Assembly (NCBI RefSeq): GCF_014643695.1
Contig: NZ_BMJY01000009.1
Location: 228-64,227 of the forward strand
Origin: Microbacterium album
GTDB lineage: Bacteria; Actinomycetota; Actinomycetes; Actinomycetales; Microbacteriaceae
Direction of reading: 5' to 3'
DNA length: 64,000 bases
The number at the start of each line of letters is the position of its first letter. Positions within the stretch are counted from its first letter, which is position 1. Shown here piece by piece: positions 46,345-55,334 of this stretch. Below the pieces are notes generated by a model that was not told where the DNA came from, did no database searches, and worked only from the letters and a program-made list of their open reading frames with translations. Both the position numbers and the translations under genes were made by a program.

Positions 46345-47409
46345 GTGGGCGACATCCTCATCGAAGGTCTCGACAAGACCTTCAACTCCACCAGAGTGCT
46401 CCACGCTCTCGACCTGCAGATCACGCAGGGCGAGTTCGTGACGCTGCTCGGCCCGAGCGGGTGCGGCAAGACCACGACGCTCCGCTGCGTGGCGGGGCTC
46501 GAGACGCCGACGTCCGGACGCATCAGCATCGGGAAGCAGACCGTCGTCGACAGCCGCCGCGCCGACTTCGTGCCGCCGCACAAGCGACGCGTCGGCATGG
46601 TCTTCCAGAGCTACGCCATCTGGCCCCACATGTCGGCGCTCGCGAACGTGGAGTTCCCGCTGAAGCGCCGCAAGCAGGGAAGCCGCACCGAGCAGCGCGC
46701 CGCGGCGGAGCGTGCGCTGAGCGCCGTCGGCATGAGCGCGTACGCCAACCGCTATCCGCACGAGCTCTCCGGCGGGCAGCAGCAGCGCATCGCGCTGGCA
46801 CGCGGGCTGGTCGCCGCGGGCGAGGTCATGCTGTACGACGAGCCGCTGTCGAACCTCGACGCGAAGCTGCGCGTGCAGATGCGCGACGAGGTGCGCCGCC
46901 TTCACGACGAGTTCGGGCACACGTCGATCTACGTGACGCACGATCAGGAGGAGGCGTTCGCGATCTCGGACCGGATCGTGATCATGAACGGTGGACGGAT
47001 CGAGCAGGCCGGCACGCCGCGCGAGATCTTCCACGCTCCCCAGACCCGGTACGTCGCGGACTTCATGGGCTACGAGAACATCCTCAACGTCGACAGCGTC
47101 GACGCGGCGAGCGGTACCGTCCAGGCCGGCGGGCTGCGGATCTCGGGCGCGGACTCGGCCGACAAGGACAGCGGCGTCGCCTTCCGCAGCTCGAAGGTTC
47201 AGCTCGGCACCGGCGGGCCGGCCGCGGCGCTGACGTTCGAGGCCGTGCCCACCCGCGAGGTGTACATCGGCGAGGAGACCGTGCTGCACCTGCGGACCGA
47301 GCACGACACGGACATCGTCGCGCGGGTCCCGGCGTCCGTCACCGTGCCCGCCGGAGAGCGCACGGCCTTCCACGTCGACCGCCAGGACCTGGTCTTCCTC
47401 GCCAGCTAG
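46345..47409 (+). CDS. ABC importer ATPase, FbpC/PotA type
   Basis: 354 residues. Walker A GPSGCGKTT near 37, QSYAIWPHM Q-loop, signature LSGGQQQR near 141, Walker B VMLYDEPLSNLD near 163, TOBE domain at the end (about 285-350). Likely the motor for the fused permease on the opposite strand, since that operon has none. GTG start with GAAAGGA upstream. Confidence 0.87.
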   Translation: MGDILIEGLDKTFNSTRVLHALDLQITQGEFVTLLGPSGCGKTTTLRCVAGLETPTSGRISIGKQTVVDSRRADFVPPHKRRVGMVFQSYAIWPHMSALANVEFPLKRRKQGSRTEQRAAAERALSAVGMSAYANRYPHELSGGQQQRIALARGLVAAGEVMLYDEPLSNLDAKLRVQMRDEVRRLHDEFGHTSIYVTHDQEEAFAISDRIVIMNGGRIEQAGTPREIFHAPQTRYVADFMGYENILNVDSVDAASGTVQAGGLRISGADSADKDSGVAFRSSKVQLGTGGPAAALTFEAVPTREVYIGEETVLHLRTEHDTDIVARVPASVTVPAGERTAFHVDRQDLVFLAS

Positions 47410-47420
47410 CGAGTCTCCAT

Positions 47421-47464
47421 GCGCGCGGGGCCGCGGTCCGTGAGGAAACCGCGACCCCGCGCGC
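47421..47464. terminator. Bidirectional hairpin terminator
   Basis: GCGCGCGGGG (47421-47430) and CCCCGCGCGC (47455-47464) form a perfect 10-bp stem with further pairs inside (CGCGGT/ACCGCG). It lies between the convergent ATPase and amidase genes. Confidence 0.75.
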
Positions 47465-47471
47465 GGGCGGA

Positions 47472-49652
47472 TCAGGCCGTGACGCGGCGCTTGCGCAGAG
47501 CCATCAGGGCGAGCGCGCCGCCGGCGCCCAGGGCGACCGCGCCGACGCCGACGCCGACGAGCACCTCCCCGCCCGTGGCGGCGAGGCCTGCCGTGTTGGG
47601 CGTGCCCGGCGCGAGCACCTCGATCGCCGCCCAGCCGATGAGCGTGCCGTCGGCCTCCGTGACGGCGAGCCGGTGCGCGCCGGGCTCGACGTCGGCCGGA
47701 ATCACGAAGCTCACCACACCACCGGCGTTCACAGTGGCGGCACCGAGCGAGATCGGGGTGGAGTAGAGCCAACCGTTCACGGTCGTGCCCGCGTACCGCT
47801 CGCCGACCTCGACGAGAACCGCGCTGCCCGCGATCACGATGTCGGGGACGCTGATGCCCCCGCGGGCGCCGTCCGTCAGCGCGCCGGTCGAGGGCGCGAC
47901 CGGCGTGCCCGGGCCGGGCGCGGGAGGCGCGCTGGGGCCGGGCTCGCTGGGCGCGGGCGGCTGGGTGGGCTCCGGCGACTCGCTGGGCTCGGGGTCGCTC
48001 GTGCCGGGGTCGCTGGGCTCCGGGTCCACGGGATCCGTCGGAGTTCCCGACCCGGGGACGGGGATCGTCAGGCAGGCTGCGTCGCTCCACGCGTCCTCGA
48101 CCGTGGCGCAGCGGAACAGCGACGGGTTGATCTGCTCGGGGGAGCGCCATACCTGTGCCGCCTGCTCGTAGTCGTACGCGAGCGAGAGCAGGGCCGGCTC
48201 GCTCCACGCGGTGCCGAGGAACACCATGGACGAGGGCCGCTGGTTGTTGGCGGCATAACCGATCGGCACGCTCACGGACGGGTAGCCGGCGCGGGCCCCC
48301 ACGCCCGTCGTGCCGGAGTTCGACACGATCGCGTCGAGGTCGTGCGACTCGAGCACAGAGTCGATCGCGGCGCGCGTCTCGGTGATGCCGCGGTCACGGT
48401 TCGCCTCGTACGCCGCGAGCTGATCCGGGTCGTCCAGGTCCACCTGTGCGCCCTGGTCGAAATAGACCTGCCCGAACTTCCTGCCCTCCGGGTGGTCGAT
48501 GTTGAACTGGCGGATCTCGTCGAACGTCTTGATCGGCGCATCATCCGGCAGCCGCGACAGATACGCGTTCATGTCGCGCTTGAACTCCTGGACGAGGATG
48601 CTCGGCGCCGACGTGTTGCCGACGGACACGGGAACGAGCGTCGCTCCCTGCGCCTCCAGTTCCCCGAGTGCGGCCTGATACAGCGCATTGTTGCTGGAGA
48701 CGAACCCGATGCGGGCCCCCTCGAGCGCCGTCTCGGACAGTCCCTCCGTGAAGTCCACGTCGACGAGCGGGTTGTCCGCCGTTGCCGGATCCTCCGGGTC
48801 GATGCCCGTCATGGCGGTCAAGAGAGCGGCGGCGTCATAGACGGTCTTCACCATGGGTCCGGCGGTGTCCTGCGAGCTGGAGATGGGGATGATCCCGGTG
48901 CGGCTGGACAGGCCGACCGTGGGCTTGACGCCGACCACGGAGTTCGCCTGCGCGGGGCTGAGGATCGAGCCGGACGTCTCGGTGCCGACCGTGAGCGTCG
49001 CCAGCCCCGCGGCCGCTGCCGCGCCGGAGCCCGAACTGGAGCCGCTGGGCGTCTGGCTGGCGTCATACGGGTTGAGCACCTGGCCGCCGAGCGAGCTGTA
49101 GCCCGACGGCATGCCGGACGTGATGAAGTTGGCGAACTCCGAGAGGTTGACCTTGCCGAGGATGATGGCGCCGGCCTCGCGCAGCTGGGCCGTGAGCGGG
49201 GCGTCCTCGGCGGGGAAGGAGTCGGCGAGCGCGATCGAACCTGCGGTCGTCGGCATGCCCACGGCGTCGATGTTGTCCTTGAGGAGGACGGGTACACCGT
49301 GCAGCGGCCCGCGCACGGTGCCGGCGGCGCGCTCGGCATCGAGCTGAGCGGCCTCCTCATAAACGTCGGGGTTGATGGAGCGGACCGCATTGAGGTGCGG
49401 CCCGCCGATGCTGAGGTCGCGGATGCGGTCGAGGTATGCCTGCACGAGCTGCACGGAGGTCAGCTCGCCGTTCTCGAGCGCGGTGCGCACCTCGGGCACG
49501 CCGGCAGTCGCAAGGTCGATCGTGAGGGGCGGCGTCGTGGGGCTCGCGGAGGCGAGCGACGGTGCCACCGCGATCGCCCCTGCGAGCAGGAGCGCGGCGG
49601 AGCAGGCGGCGCCACGGCGGCGCCACAGGGGCCGGGGGGTCTGGATGGACAA
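47472..49652 (-). CDS. Wall-anchored amidase
   Basis: 726 residues of the amidase-signature family. Signal peptide at 1-35. Catalytic Lys in LLKDNID near 126, cis-Ser in SGSSSGSG near 202, nucleophilic Ser in GTETSGS near 226. After about residue 500 come a Pro/Ser/Glu-rich linker, a Big-like domain (about 585-690) and LAATGG, a membrane helix and RKRRVTA, a sortase signal like that of the surface protein at 163. It probably hydrolyses an amide at the cell surface; substrate unknown. TTG at 49652 is the only start that gives a proper signal peptide; it has GAAGGGAA upstream. Confidence 0.82.
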   Translation of the reverse strand: MSIQTPRPLWRRRGAACSAALLLAGAIAVAPSLASASPTTPPLTIDLATAGVPEVRTALENGELTSVQLVQAYLDRIRDLSIGGPHLNAVRSINPDVYEEAAQLDAERAAGTVRGPLHGVPVLLKDNIDAVGMPTTAGSIALADSFPAEDAPLTAQLREAGAIILGKVNLSEFANFITSGMPSGYSSLGGQVLNPYDASQTPSGSSSGSGAAAAAGLATLTVGTETSGSILSPAQANSVVGVKPTVGLSSRTGIIPISSSQDTAGPMVKTVYDAAALLTAMTGIDPEDPATADNPLVDVDFTEGLSETALEGARIGFVSSNNALYQAALGELEAQGATLVPVSVGNTSAPSILVQEFKRDMNAYLSRLPDDAPIKTFDEIRQFNIDHPEGRKFGQVYFDQGAQVDLDDPDQLAAYEANRDRGITETRAAIDSVLESHDLDAIVSNSGTTGVGARAGYPSVSVPIGYAANNQRPSSMVFLGTAWSEPALLSLAYDYEQAAQVWRSPEQINPSLFRCATVEDAWSDAACLTIPVPGSGTPTDPVDPEPSDPGTSDPEPSESPEPTQPPAPSEPGPSAPPAPGPGTPVAPSTGALTDGARGGISVPDIVIAGSAVLVEVGERYAGTTVNGWLYSTPISLGAATVNAGGVVSFVIPADVEPGAHRLAVTEADGTLIGWAAIEVLAPGTPNTAGLAATGGEVLVGVGVGAVALGAGGALALMALRKRRVTA

Positions 49653-49867
49653 GGGGTTCCCTTCTTCACCGGCGCCGCGGGCACGGCGCCTGGCGCTATT
49701 CGAGCGGTGTGGGATTTCCCCTCCATATCCCGAGCGTTTCGGGCAGATGTCGCGAGGTGAGACACGCGGCCTCCTTGCGCCTTCCCCGGCCCCGTGCGGC
49801 AATTCACTCCTCCGCCCGCTGGCAACCAACCCTCGCGCGAGAGGCGGACTTCCGGCACAATGACCGC

Positions 49868-50359
49868 GTGAGCGCGTCGACCCCGGACCGGACGGCGCCT
49901 CGGCGCGTTTCCCGTCATGCGCGGTCGGTCGCTGTGGTCGTACTCACAGGCGCCGGTGTCGCCGGCTTGACCGCTGCGGGAATGGTCGCCACCGCGACAT
50001 CCGCCAGTGGCGTTGCTCCGTTCCGGGCGCAAGCCACGCTTCTGCCGGCTCTGCCCGCGGATCCGGTCACGAGCGGAACGGGGAGCGCGCAGGTCGAGAT
50101 CCCCGTCGCTGCGCCGGCGTTTCCGCTGGGCGAGCTCGAGGCGCTTGCACAGGACGCACTCGCGAGGGACGCGGTCCCCGGCATCCGCCTCACTTTCGGC
50201 GGCCCCCTGAACGACGGATCCGGACTGCAATTCGGGGTCTGGGAGCTCCCGCACGGGCGGACGCTCGAGCAGATCGCACAGGACATCGGCACCGATCTCG
50301 ACAGACCCGACATCCCGATCACCGTCGTGGTCGCGCGGATCGTCGCGGCAGGTGGCTGA
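49868..50359 (+). CDS. Exported hypothetical protein
   Basis: 163 residues. An Arg-rich start, one membrane or signal segment (VAVVVLTGAGVAGLTAAGMV), then a short soluble domain with no recognised motif. GTG start; CACAAT at 49856-49861 could be a -10 placing the message start on the GTG, so it may be leaderless. Its stop overlaps the next gene's start. Confidence 0.6.
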   Translation: MSASTPDRTAPRRVSRHARSVAVVVLTGAGVAGLTAAGMVATATSASGVAPFRAQATLLPALPADPVTSGTGSAQVEIPVAAPAFPLGELEALAQDALARDAVPGIRLTFGGPLNDGSGLQFGVWELPHGRTLEQIAQDIGTDLDRPDIPITVVVARIVAAGG

Positions 50360-50813
50360 GGACCGCGCCGTGGACACGACGCGACGCGCGCACCGGGGCG
50401 CGGCCCTGGCGACCCTCGGGGCGGTCGTGCTCGGTGTCACCGCGTGCGCGCCGCCGTTCGCCGCCTGCACCACGGTCGGCTGGGTGAACGAGCTCACGGT
50501 CGTGCTGGAGGGCGACGTGTCCGATGTCGCGGCCGTGCGGCTGTGCGTCGAGGACGGCTGCGTGCCGAGTGACGCGCCGGCCAGCACGCCCCCGCCGCAA
50601 CTGGAATCGGTCACACCCGGGCCCGACACGGGCGCGGGAGAGTCGTGGCTCTTCACGACCGGGATGAGCAGCCCCGAGCAGTTCTCCGTACGGGTCGAGG
50701 ACGGCGACGGCGCCGTGCTGACCGACACGCCCGTCACCGCGGAGTGGGCTCAGGTGGGAGGCAGCGACCGCTGCGGAGGCCCCGGCGTGGCGGTGGTCAC
50801 CGTTCGTCTGTAG
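50352..50813 (+). CDS. Putative lipoprotein
   Basis: 153 residues with lipobox LGVTAC after a hydrophobic stretch. Four Cys follow, which may pair as disulfides outside the cell. The GTG start overlaps the previous stop; a GTG at 50370 is an alternative. Its 3' end overlaps the convergent TerC gene by 17 bases. No family recognised. Confidence 0.65.
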   Translation: MAEDRAVDTTRRAHRGAALATLGAVVLGVTACAPPFAACTTVGWVNELTVVLEGDVSDVAAVRLCVEDGCVPSDAPASTPPPQLESVTPGPDTGAGESWLFTTGMSSPEQFSVRVEDGDGAVLTDTPVTAEWAQVGGSDRCGGPGVAVVTVRL

Positions 50814-51807
50814 GGAGCGAAGCGCGGCGGCGATCCCCTCGCGTGCGCATGAGGCTCGCGATCGTCGCGACGGCGATCGTGGCCGCGATGAACAGCAGGG
50901 AGAACCAGATGGGGATCTCCGGCGCCCACAGCATCGGCTCCCCGTCGTTGATGAACGGCAGCTCGTTGACGTGCATGGCGTGCAGCACGAGCTTGACGCC
51001 GATGAAGGCGAGGATGACCGCCAGCCCCTGCGAGAGGTACACCAGCCGCTCGAGAAGGCCGCCGATGAGGAAGTACAGCTGGCGCAGGCCCATGAGCGCG
51101 AAGGCGTTCGCCGTGAACACGATGTACGCCTCTTCCGTGAGGCCGTAGATGGCCGGGATCGAGTCGACCGCGAAGACGAGGTCGACGAAGCCGATCGCGA
51201 TGATCACCAAGAGCATGGGGGTGACGAAGCGCTTGCCGTCCTTGAGGACGGTGAACTTGTCCTCGTGGTACTCGTCCGTCACGGGCAGCTTCCGGCGCAC
51301 GAACCGCATGAACCTGCCGTCCGCGGGATTGCTGTCGTGCCCGCTGAACGCCTGTCGGTACGCGAGCACGAGCAGCAGCGCTCCGAACACGTAGAAGATC
51401 CACGAGAAGTTCTCGATCAGCGCCGCGCCCACGGCGATGAAGATGCCGCGCAGGATGAGCGCGATCACGATGCCGATCATCAGCACCTTCTGCTGGTAGA
51501 TCTTCGGCACTGCGAAGCCGGTCATCACGATCAGGAAGACGAACAGGTTGTCGATCGACAACGCCTTCTCGGTGAGGTAACCGGCGAAATACTCCCCGCC
51601 GTACGTCCATCCGGACACCACGCCCACCCCGACGCCGAAGAGCAGCGCGAGGCTGATGTAGAACGCCGACCAGCGCGCCGACTCGCCGATCGTCGGCTCA
51701 TGCGGCTTGCGGATGTGAGCGAAGAACTCGTAGACGAAGAACGCGATCGTGACCGCGATCGTGATGATCCAGACGAGCGGAGTGATGTTCAAGGAGTCTC
51801 CAGACAT
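50797..51807 (-). CDS. TerC/Alx-family membrane protein (probable Mn2+ exporter)
   Basis: 336 residues, about nine membrane segments. TEKALSIDNLFVF and DLVFAVDSIPAI are the two acidic signature repeats of the TerC family. Alx and related members export manganese. The yybP-ykoY riboswitch upstream supports this. ATG 51807 has no clear SD; TTG at 51792 (LNITPLVW) with GGAG just upstream is a possible true start. Confidence 0.87.
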   Translation of the reverse strand: MSGDSLNITPLVWIITIAVTIAFFVYEFFAHIRKPHEPTIGESARWSAFYISLALLFGVGVGVVSGWTYGGEYFAGYLTEKALSIDNLFVFLIVMTGFAVPKIYQQKVLMIGIVIALILRGIFIAVGAALIENFSWIFYVFGALLLVLAYRQAFSGHDSNPADGRFMRFVRRKLPVTDEYHEDKFTVLKDGKRFVTPMLLVIIAIGFVDLVFAVDSIPAIYGLTEEAYIVFTANAFALMGLRQLYFLIGGLLERLVYLSQGLAVILAFIGVKLVLHAMHVNELPFINDGEPMLWAPEIPIWFSLLFIAATIAVATIASLMRTRGDRRRASLPTDER

Positions 51808-51826
51808 GGCGCATGGTTGAGCGGCA

Positions 51827-51919
51827 CCAAGGTCTTCTCCATCCTCATATGAGGACCGGTGACCCGGGATGCGATGCATCCGTAATGACGAGCCGACCGT
51901 ACCGGAGTACTCCCCTTAG
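51827..51919 (-). ncRNA. yybP-ykoY manganese riboswitch
   Basis: Read on the minus strand: CUAAGG at 51919-51914 opens P1, GGGGAGUA follows as the conserved L1, then CUCGUCAUUACGG, a hairpin GGAUGC-AUC-GCAUCC and CGGGUCACCGG, and CCUUGG at 51832-51827 closes P1. These match the family consensus (GGGGAGUA and CGUCA elements with the two co-axial legs). It lies 20 bases before the terC-type start. The family binds Mn2+ and switches on downstream export genes. Confidence 0.8.
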
Positions 51920-52040
51920 ACATCGGAAGTCTAGAAGCTTGCGCGCTCGGTGTCTGTAAGGAAGCTGGGCGTGTTCCGTCTCACCGACGCGCTTTGGGAC
52001 ACTGGGCGCGGGGGCGGGCAGCCCCTCCGGGAGAGATCGC

Positions 52041-52571
52041 ATGGAAGTAGTCCGGTGGCGGGGTCTCGCTGCCCCGAGCACGGAACGCTGCGTCGTCATC
52101 GAAGACGACGGGGGCGTGCACGTTCGCAGCGTCATCCACGGAGCGGACCAGGAGTGCGAGTACGAGCTGCGCGCCACGACGGGATGGGTGTTCCGCGCTC
52201 TGACCGCCCGGGTCGACAGCCAGGTCCTGGAGGTGACTCGATCCGATCGCGGGTGGGCCGTGGACGGCGAGCCACGTGCCGACCTCGAGGAGGCGGTCGA
52301 TGTCGACATCTCCGTGTCGCCCCTGAGCAACACTCTGCCGATCCGCCGCCTCGGTCTCGCCCTCGGCGAGAGCGCGGACATCGTCACCGCGTATGTCACC
52401 CTGCCCGATCTCGCCGTGAGCGCCGATCCGCAGCGGTACACGCGCGTGGGCGAGCGGGCCTACCTCTACCAGTCCCGCGACTCCGACTTCGAGAGAACGA
52501 TCACCGTGGATGACGACGGTCTGGTCATCGACTATCCGGGGCTCTTCGAACGGGAGGATCCGCCCGGCTGA
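52041..52571 (+). CDS. Putative glycolipid-binding protein
   Basis: 176 residues of the family named putative glycolipid-binding (about 190 residues): VIHGADQECEYELRATTGW, RRLGLALGES, VTLPDLAVSADPQRY and VIDYPGLFER are its conserved blocks. Soluble, no signal peptide. Exact function unproven. Stops 3 bases from the convergent TetR gene. Confidence 0.8.
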   Translation: MEVVRWRGLAAPSTERCVVIEDDGGVHVRSVIHGADQECEYELRATTGWVFRALTARVDSQVLEVTRSDRGWAVDGEPRADLEEAVDVDISVSPLSNTLPIRRLGLALGESADIVTAYVTLPDLAVSADPQRYTRVGERAYLYQSRDSDFERTITVDDDGLVIDYPGLFEREDPPG

Positions 52572-52573
52572 GG

Positions 52574-53149
52574 TCAGGCGATCGCGGCGGCGATGAGTCG
52601 GTCGAGCGCGGCGTGTGCCTGCGGCCGCGCGGATTCGGGCGCCTCGTGCTGCGCGATCCACAGTGCGGCCTCGTTCATGGCCCCGGACAGCTGAGCCGTC
52701 AGTGGGTCCAGCAGCCCCTCGGTCGCGCCGGCGTCCTGGAGCGCCTCGCGGAGGTGGACCGCGGAGTTCTCCGCGTCCAGGCGCCGCCACTCGTCCCATC
52801 CGATCACCGAGGGGGCATCGATCAGCAGGATCCGCACGACGGGGGCGGCCGTGATCGCGTCGAGGAACGCGTGGAAGCCCGCTCGGAGCCGCTCGGCAGG
52901 CTGCTCCTCCCCCTCGGCGGCGGCGACCACCGCCGCGGCGACCTGTTCTTGAAGCCTCGCGGCGACCGCGCGGAACAGCCCCGGCTTGCTGCGGTAGTGG
53001 TGATAGACCGCGCCTCGGGTCACCCCCGCCGCCCGGGCGACATCGTCGAGGGACACCGCGGCGAATCCCTCGGCGGCGAAGAGCGCGGTCGCGGCATCGA
53101 GCACCTGCTGGGCAGTCAGCGCAGCAGCAGCGGCGGAAGCACGTGGCAT
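52574..53149 (-). CDS. TetR-family repressor
   Basis: 191 residues. HTH at about 14-60 (DDVARAAGVTRGAVYHHYRSKPGLF). Divergent from the VOC protein, with a nested 53-bp inverted repeat between them. It likely represses both. C-terminal ligand domain has no recognised specificity. Confidence 0.87.
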   Translation of the reverse strand: MPRASAAAAALTAQQVLDAATALFAAEGFAAVSLDDVARAAGVTRGAVYHHYRSKPGLFRAVAARLQEQVAAAVVAAAEGEEQPAERLRAGFHAFLDAITAAPVVRILLIDAPSVIGWDEWRRLDAENSAVHLREALQDAGATEGLLDPLTAQLSGAMNEAALWIAQHEAPESARPQAHAALDRLIAAAIA

Positions 53150-53158
53150 GACCTCTTC

Positions 53159-53211
53159 CTTTACGTGCGTTGTGTATGTATCCTGCTCTTACATACCCAG
53201 TGTACGTAAAG
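53159..53211. promoter_or_regulatory. TetR operator, nested dyad
   Basis: CTTTACGT (53159-53166) pairs with ACGTAAAG (53204-53211) and, inside, GTATGTA (53174-53180) pairs with TACATAC (53190-53196); all are centred on 53185. Two TACnTnC...GTA-type sites back to back would each bind a TetR dimer. Confidence 0.7.
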
Positions 53212-53220
53212 GGGAACACG

Positions 53221-53628
53221 ATGTCCGTCACCAGCTTCTATCCCGTCATCACCTCGCAGGACGTCGCCGCCGCAGCCTCGTTCTACCGCGAGACCCTCGG
53301 GTTCGAGGTCACCTACGAGTCCGACTGGTACGTCAGCATGCGCCTCGGCGCGTTCGAACTGGCGATCCTCTCCCACCAGCACGAGACCATCCCGCCGGGC
53401 CACCGCGCTCTTCCGAAGGGGGTGATCCTCAACCTCGAAGTGGACGACGTCGACGCCGTGCACGACCGGCTCACCGGCGAGGCGGGCCTCGAGCCCGTCC
53501 TCACGCTGCGCGACGAGGACTTCGGCCAGCGGCACTTCATCGTCCTCGCCCCCGACGACGTCCTCCTGGACGTCATCCAGCCCATCCCCCCGAGCGCGGA
53601 GTACGCCGACGCCTATACCCAGGGGTGA
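53221..53628 (+). CDS. VOC (glyoxalase-like) protein
   Basis: 135 residues, two betaalphabetabetabeta units ([32 protein letters not shown] block). Family members are glyoxalases, dioxygenases or drug-binding resistance proteins. Divergent from and probably repressed by TetR at 52574. AAAGGGG precedes ATG 53221. Confidence 0.85.
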   Translation: MSVTSFYPVITSQDVAAAASFYRETLGFEVTYESDWYVSMRLGAFELAILSHQHETIPPGHRALPKGVILNLEVDDVDAVHDRLTGEAGLEPVLTLRDEDFGQRHFIVLAPDDVLLDVIQPIPPSAEYADAYTQG

Positions 53629-53707
53629 GTGGCAGCCTCGCTCAGGGGGCTTACTGGCGGTGCGGCCACACCGAGACGTGTGTTCCTCGGGATGAAGTCT
53701 GGCGACC

Positions 53708-54670
53708 TCACCGGCTCAATAGCCGCCCGATCCGATTCAGGATCGCCTCCGCAAACCCTGCATTGTGATGCCTGCGGAAGATGCTCGTGCCGCGGCGCAT
53801 GAGTTCGACGTTCAGTCGGTACGCCGCGTCGAGGATCGGCTCGCTCTTCAGCAGCCGCGTTGCCTCCGCGAGACCCGGTGCGCATAGCGAGACGACGCCG
53901 GAGGCCTGGCGGTACGCGGGATCATGCGCGTCGATCAGGGTGCCGTCTTCGAGAAGCTCGTCGCCGATGGACCCCAGCGCTGCATCGTCCTTGATGTTCA
54001 GCTGCACCTGTACGCCGCGCTGCCCGCCCTCCCGCCACTCGATCAGGTACAGCGTCTCAAGTCCTCCACAGTTCAGGGTCGCGAGCCGCCGTGCTTCGCG
54101 GCTGCGACCCGTCGATGGAAGCGCAGTGACGTTCCACAGATGCTGCGCCGTGGCGATCGGATCCGGGACCGTTTCGTGCACATACCTCGCGAGGACGTCG
54201 AGGAGCGCATCGTAGTCAGGACGCCTTACCAGCCCCCAGTGGCGACGACGCGCACTCGACGCCTGGTCGAGCGCCGTCCTCCGCTGGCCGCGCTCCCAGG
54301 GCAGGATGACCTGCTCAACCTCCTGGATCACGACCTCGAGGGGCTCGTTGCCGCCGGGAAGCTCCGTCAGGGCGATGTTGCGTAGGCTGACGAACCTCTC
54401 TTGCTCTGCGATCACCGCCCGTTCGAGCGAATCCAGCTCGTCCGCAGGCGCCGCGGCGAAGGCGAAGGCGCGAACGTCGCCGTGTAATCGACGATGGGCA
54501 GCCAGGCGCCGGACGATGTTGGTCGTCTTGCCGACATACCGTTCCCCGTTCGCGAACTCGAGAATGTATATCCCCACCATCTCGAGAGGAGCCCGGCCTG
54601 CGAAGAACACCGCGGCGGATCCGACTTCGCCGAGGACGTGCCTGGTGAAAGCGAGGGAGGAAGCACCCAC
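53708..54670 (-). CDS. GIY-YIG nuclease-domain protein
   Basis: 320 residues. GIY-YIG domain at about 31-110: VGIYILEFANGERYVGKTTN with the Arg of RRLAAHRR. The rest (about 130-320) has no recognised fold. Stand-alone, 33 bases after the TetR gene. TAAGGT just upstream of GTG 54670 could be a -10 of a leaderless message; ATG at 54580 would remove the N-terminal 30 residues. May be a DNA repair, mobile or defence enzyme; context gives no hint. Confidence 0.72.
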   Translation of the reverse strand: MGASSLAFTRHVLGEVGSAAVFFAGRAPLEMVGIYILEFANGERYVGKTTNIVRRLAAHRRLHGDVRAFAFAAAPADELDSLERAVIAEQERFVSLRNIALTELPGGNEPLEVVIQEVEQVILPWERGQRRTALDQASSARRRHWGLVRRPDYDALLDVLARYVHETVPDPIATAQHLWNVTALPSTGRSREARRLATLNCGGLETLYLIEWREGGQRGVQVQLNIKDDAALGSIGDELLEDGTLIDAHDPAYRQASGVVSLCAPGLAEATRLLKSEPILDAAYRLNVELMRRGTSIFRRHHNAGFAEAILNRIGRLLSR

Positions 54671-54703
54671 GCGCGCGACCTTATCAGGCCTGCAGAGACG
54701 CGA

Positions 54704-55273
54704 TCAGGCCGCGAGCTGGTCGACCGCGACACTGAGGAGCTCGTCGCCCGTCATGCCCCACTTGGGGGTGCCGAGCTGCCCCGCCCGCTCCAGGGCCGCG
54801 ATGCCGTGGGCGGTGGCGAGCAAGAGCGCGGCGCCCTGGCGCGGGTCCTCGACCTGCGTGGCGTCCGAGACGAGAACCAGGAACTCGTCCTGCGCCTCCC
54901 CCGCTGCCGCGATCAGCACCTCCGGGTTCCGGGACGGCGGCGCGAACATCAGCGCGTACAGGTGCGGGCGGCTACGGGCGAGTTGCAGCCAGCTCGCCAG
55001 GGCCTGCGCCAAGCGCTCCTTCGCGGTGTGGCTCTGGTCAGCCCGAAGCACCGCCAGTCGCTCCGCGGTGCGGGTCCATTGCTCCGCCGCCAGCGCAGTG
55101 AGGAGGTCGTTTTTCGTGGGGAAATGACCATAGGGCGCGCCGCGCGAGACCCCGGCCGCACCGCCGACCGCCCGAAGGGTGACGGCATCCGGCCCTCCCT
55201 GGTCCAGCAGGGCTCCGGCGGCCTCCAGTAGCGCGCGCTTCGTGGCAGCGGCAGTCTCGGCTCTCGTCGCCAT
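54704..55273 (-). CDS. TetR-family regulator
   Basis: 189 residues. HTH at about 10-60 (AVGGAAGVSRGAPYGHFPTKNDLL) and a TetR_C-type ligand domain. Start at 55273; an ATG 12 bases upstream is possible. Divergent from an SDR gene, with matched operator elements between. Confidence 0.85.
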   Translation of the reverse strand: MATRAETAAATKRALLEAAGALLDQGGPDAVTLRAVGGAAGVSRGAPYGHFPTKNDLLTALAAEQWTRTAERLAVLRADQSHTAKERLAQALASWLQLARSRPHLYALMFAPPSRNPEVLIAAAGEAQDEFLVLVSDATQVEDPRQGAALLLATAHGIAALERAGQLGTPKWGMTGDELLSVAVDQLAA

Positions 55274-55288
55274 AACGACAATCATAGT

Positions 55289-55334
55289 TGACAACGTCAT
55301 ATGAACTCCGTACTCTGCCCATATGACATTGTCA
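55289..55334. promoter_or_regulatory. Paired TetR operator elements
   Basis: TGACAACGTCATATG (55289-55303) and CATATGACATTGTCA (55320-55334) are inverted copies with one mismatch in 15. Each also contains a TGAC-n3-GTCA core (TGACA-T-TGTCA on the right). The right copy covers the SDR start codon (55323). Confidence 0.7.

Noticed and set aside
53629..53707. Terminator between VOC and GIY-YIG genes
   Set aside because: Only a CGGTG/CACCG stem of five pairs; not convincing.
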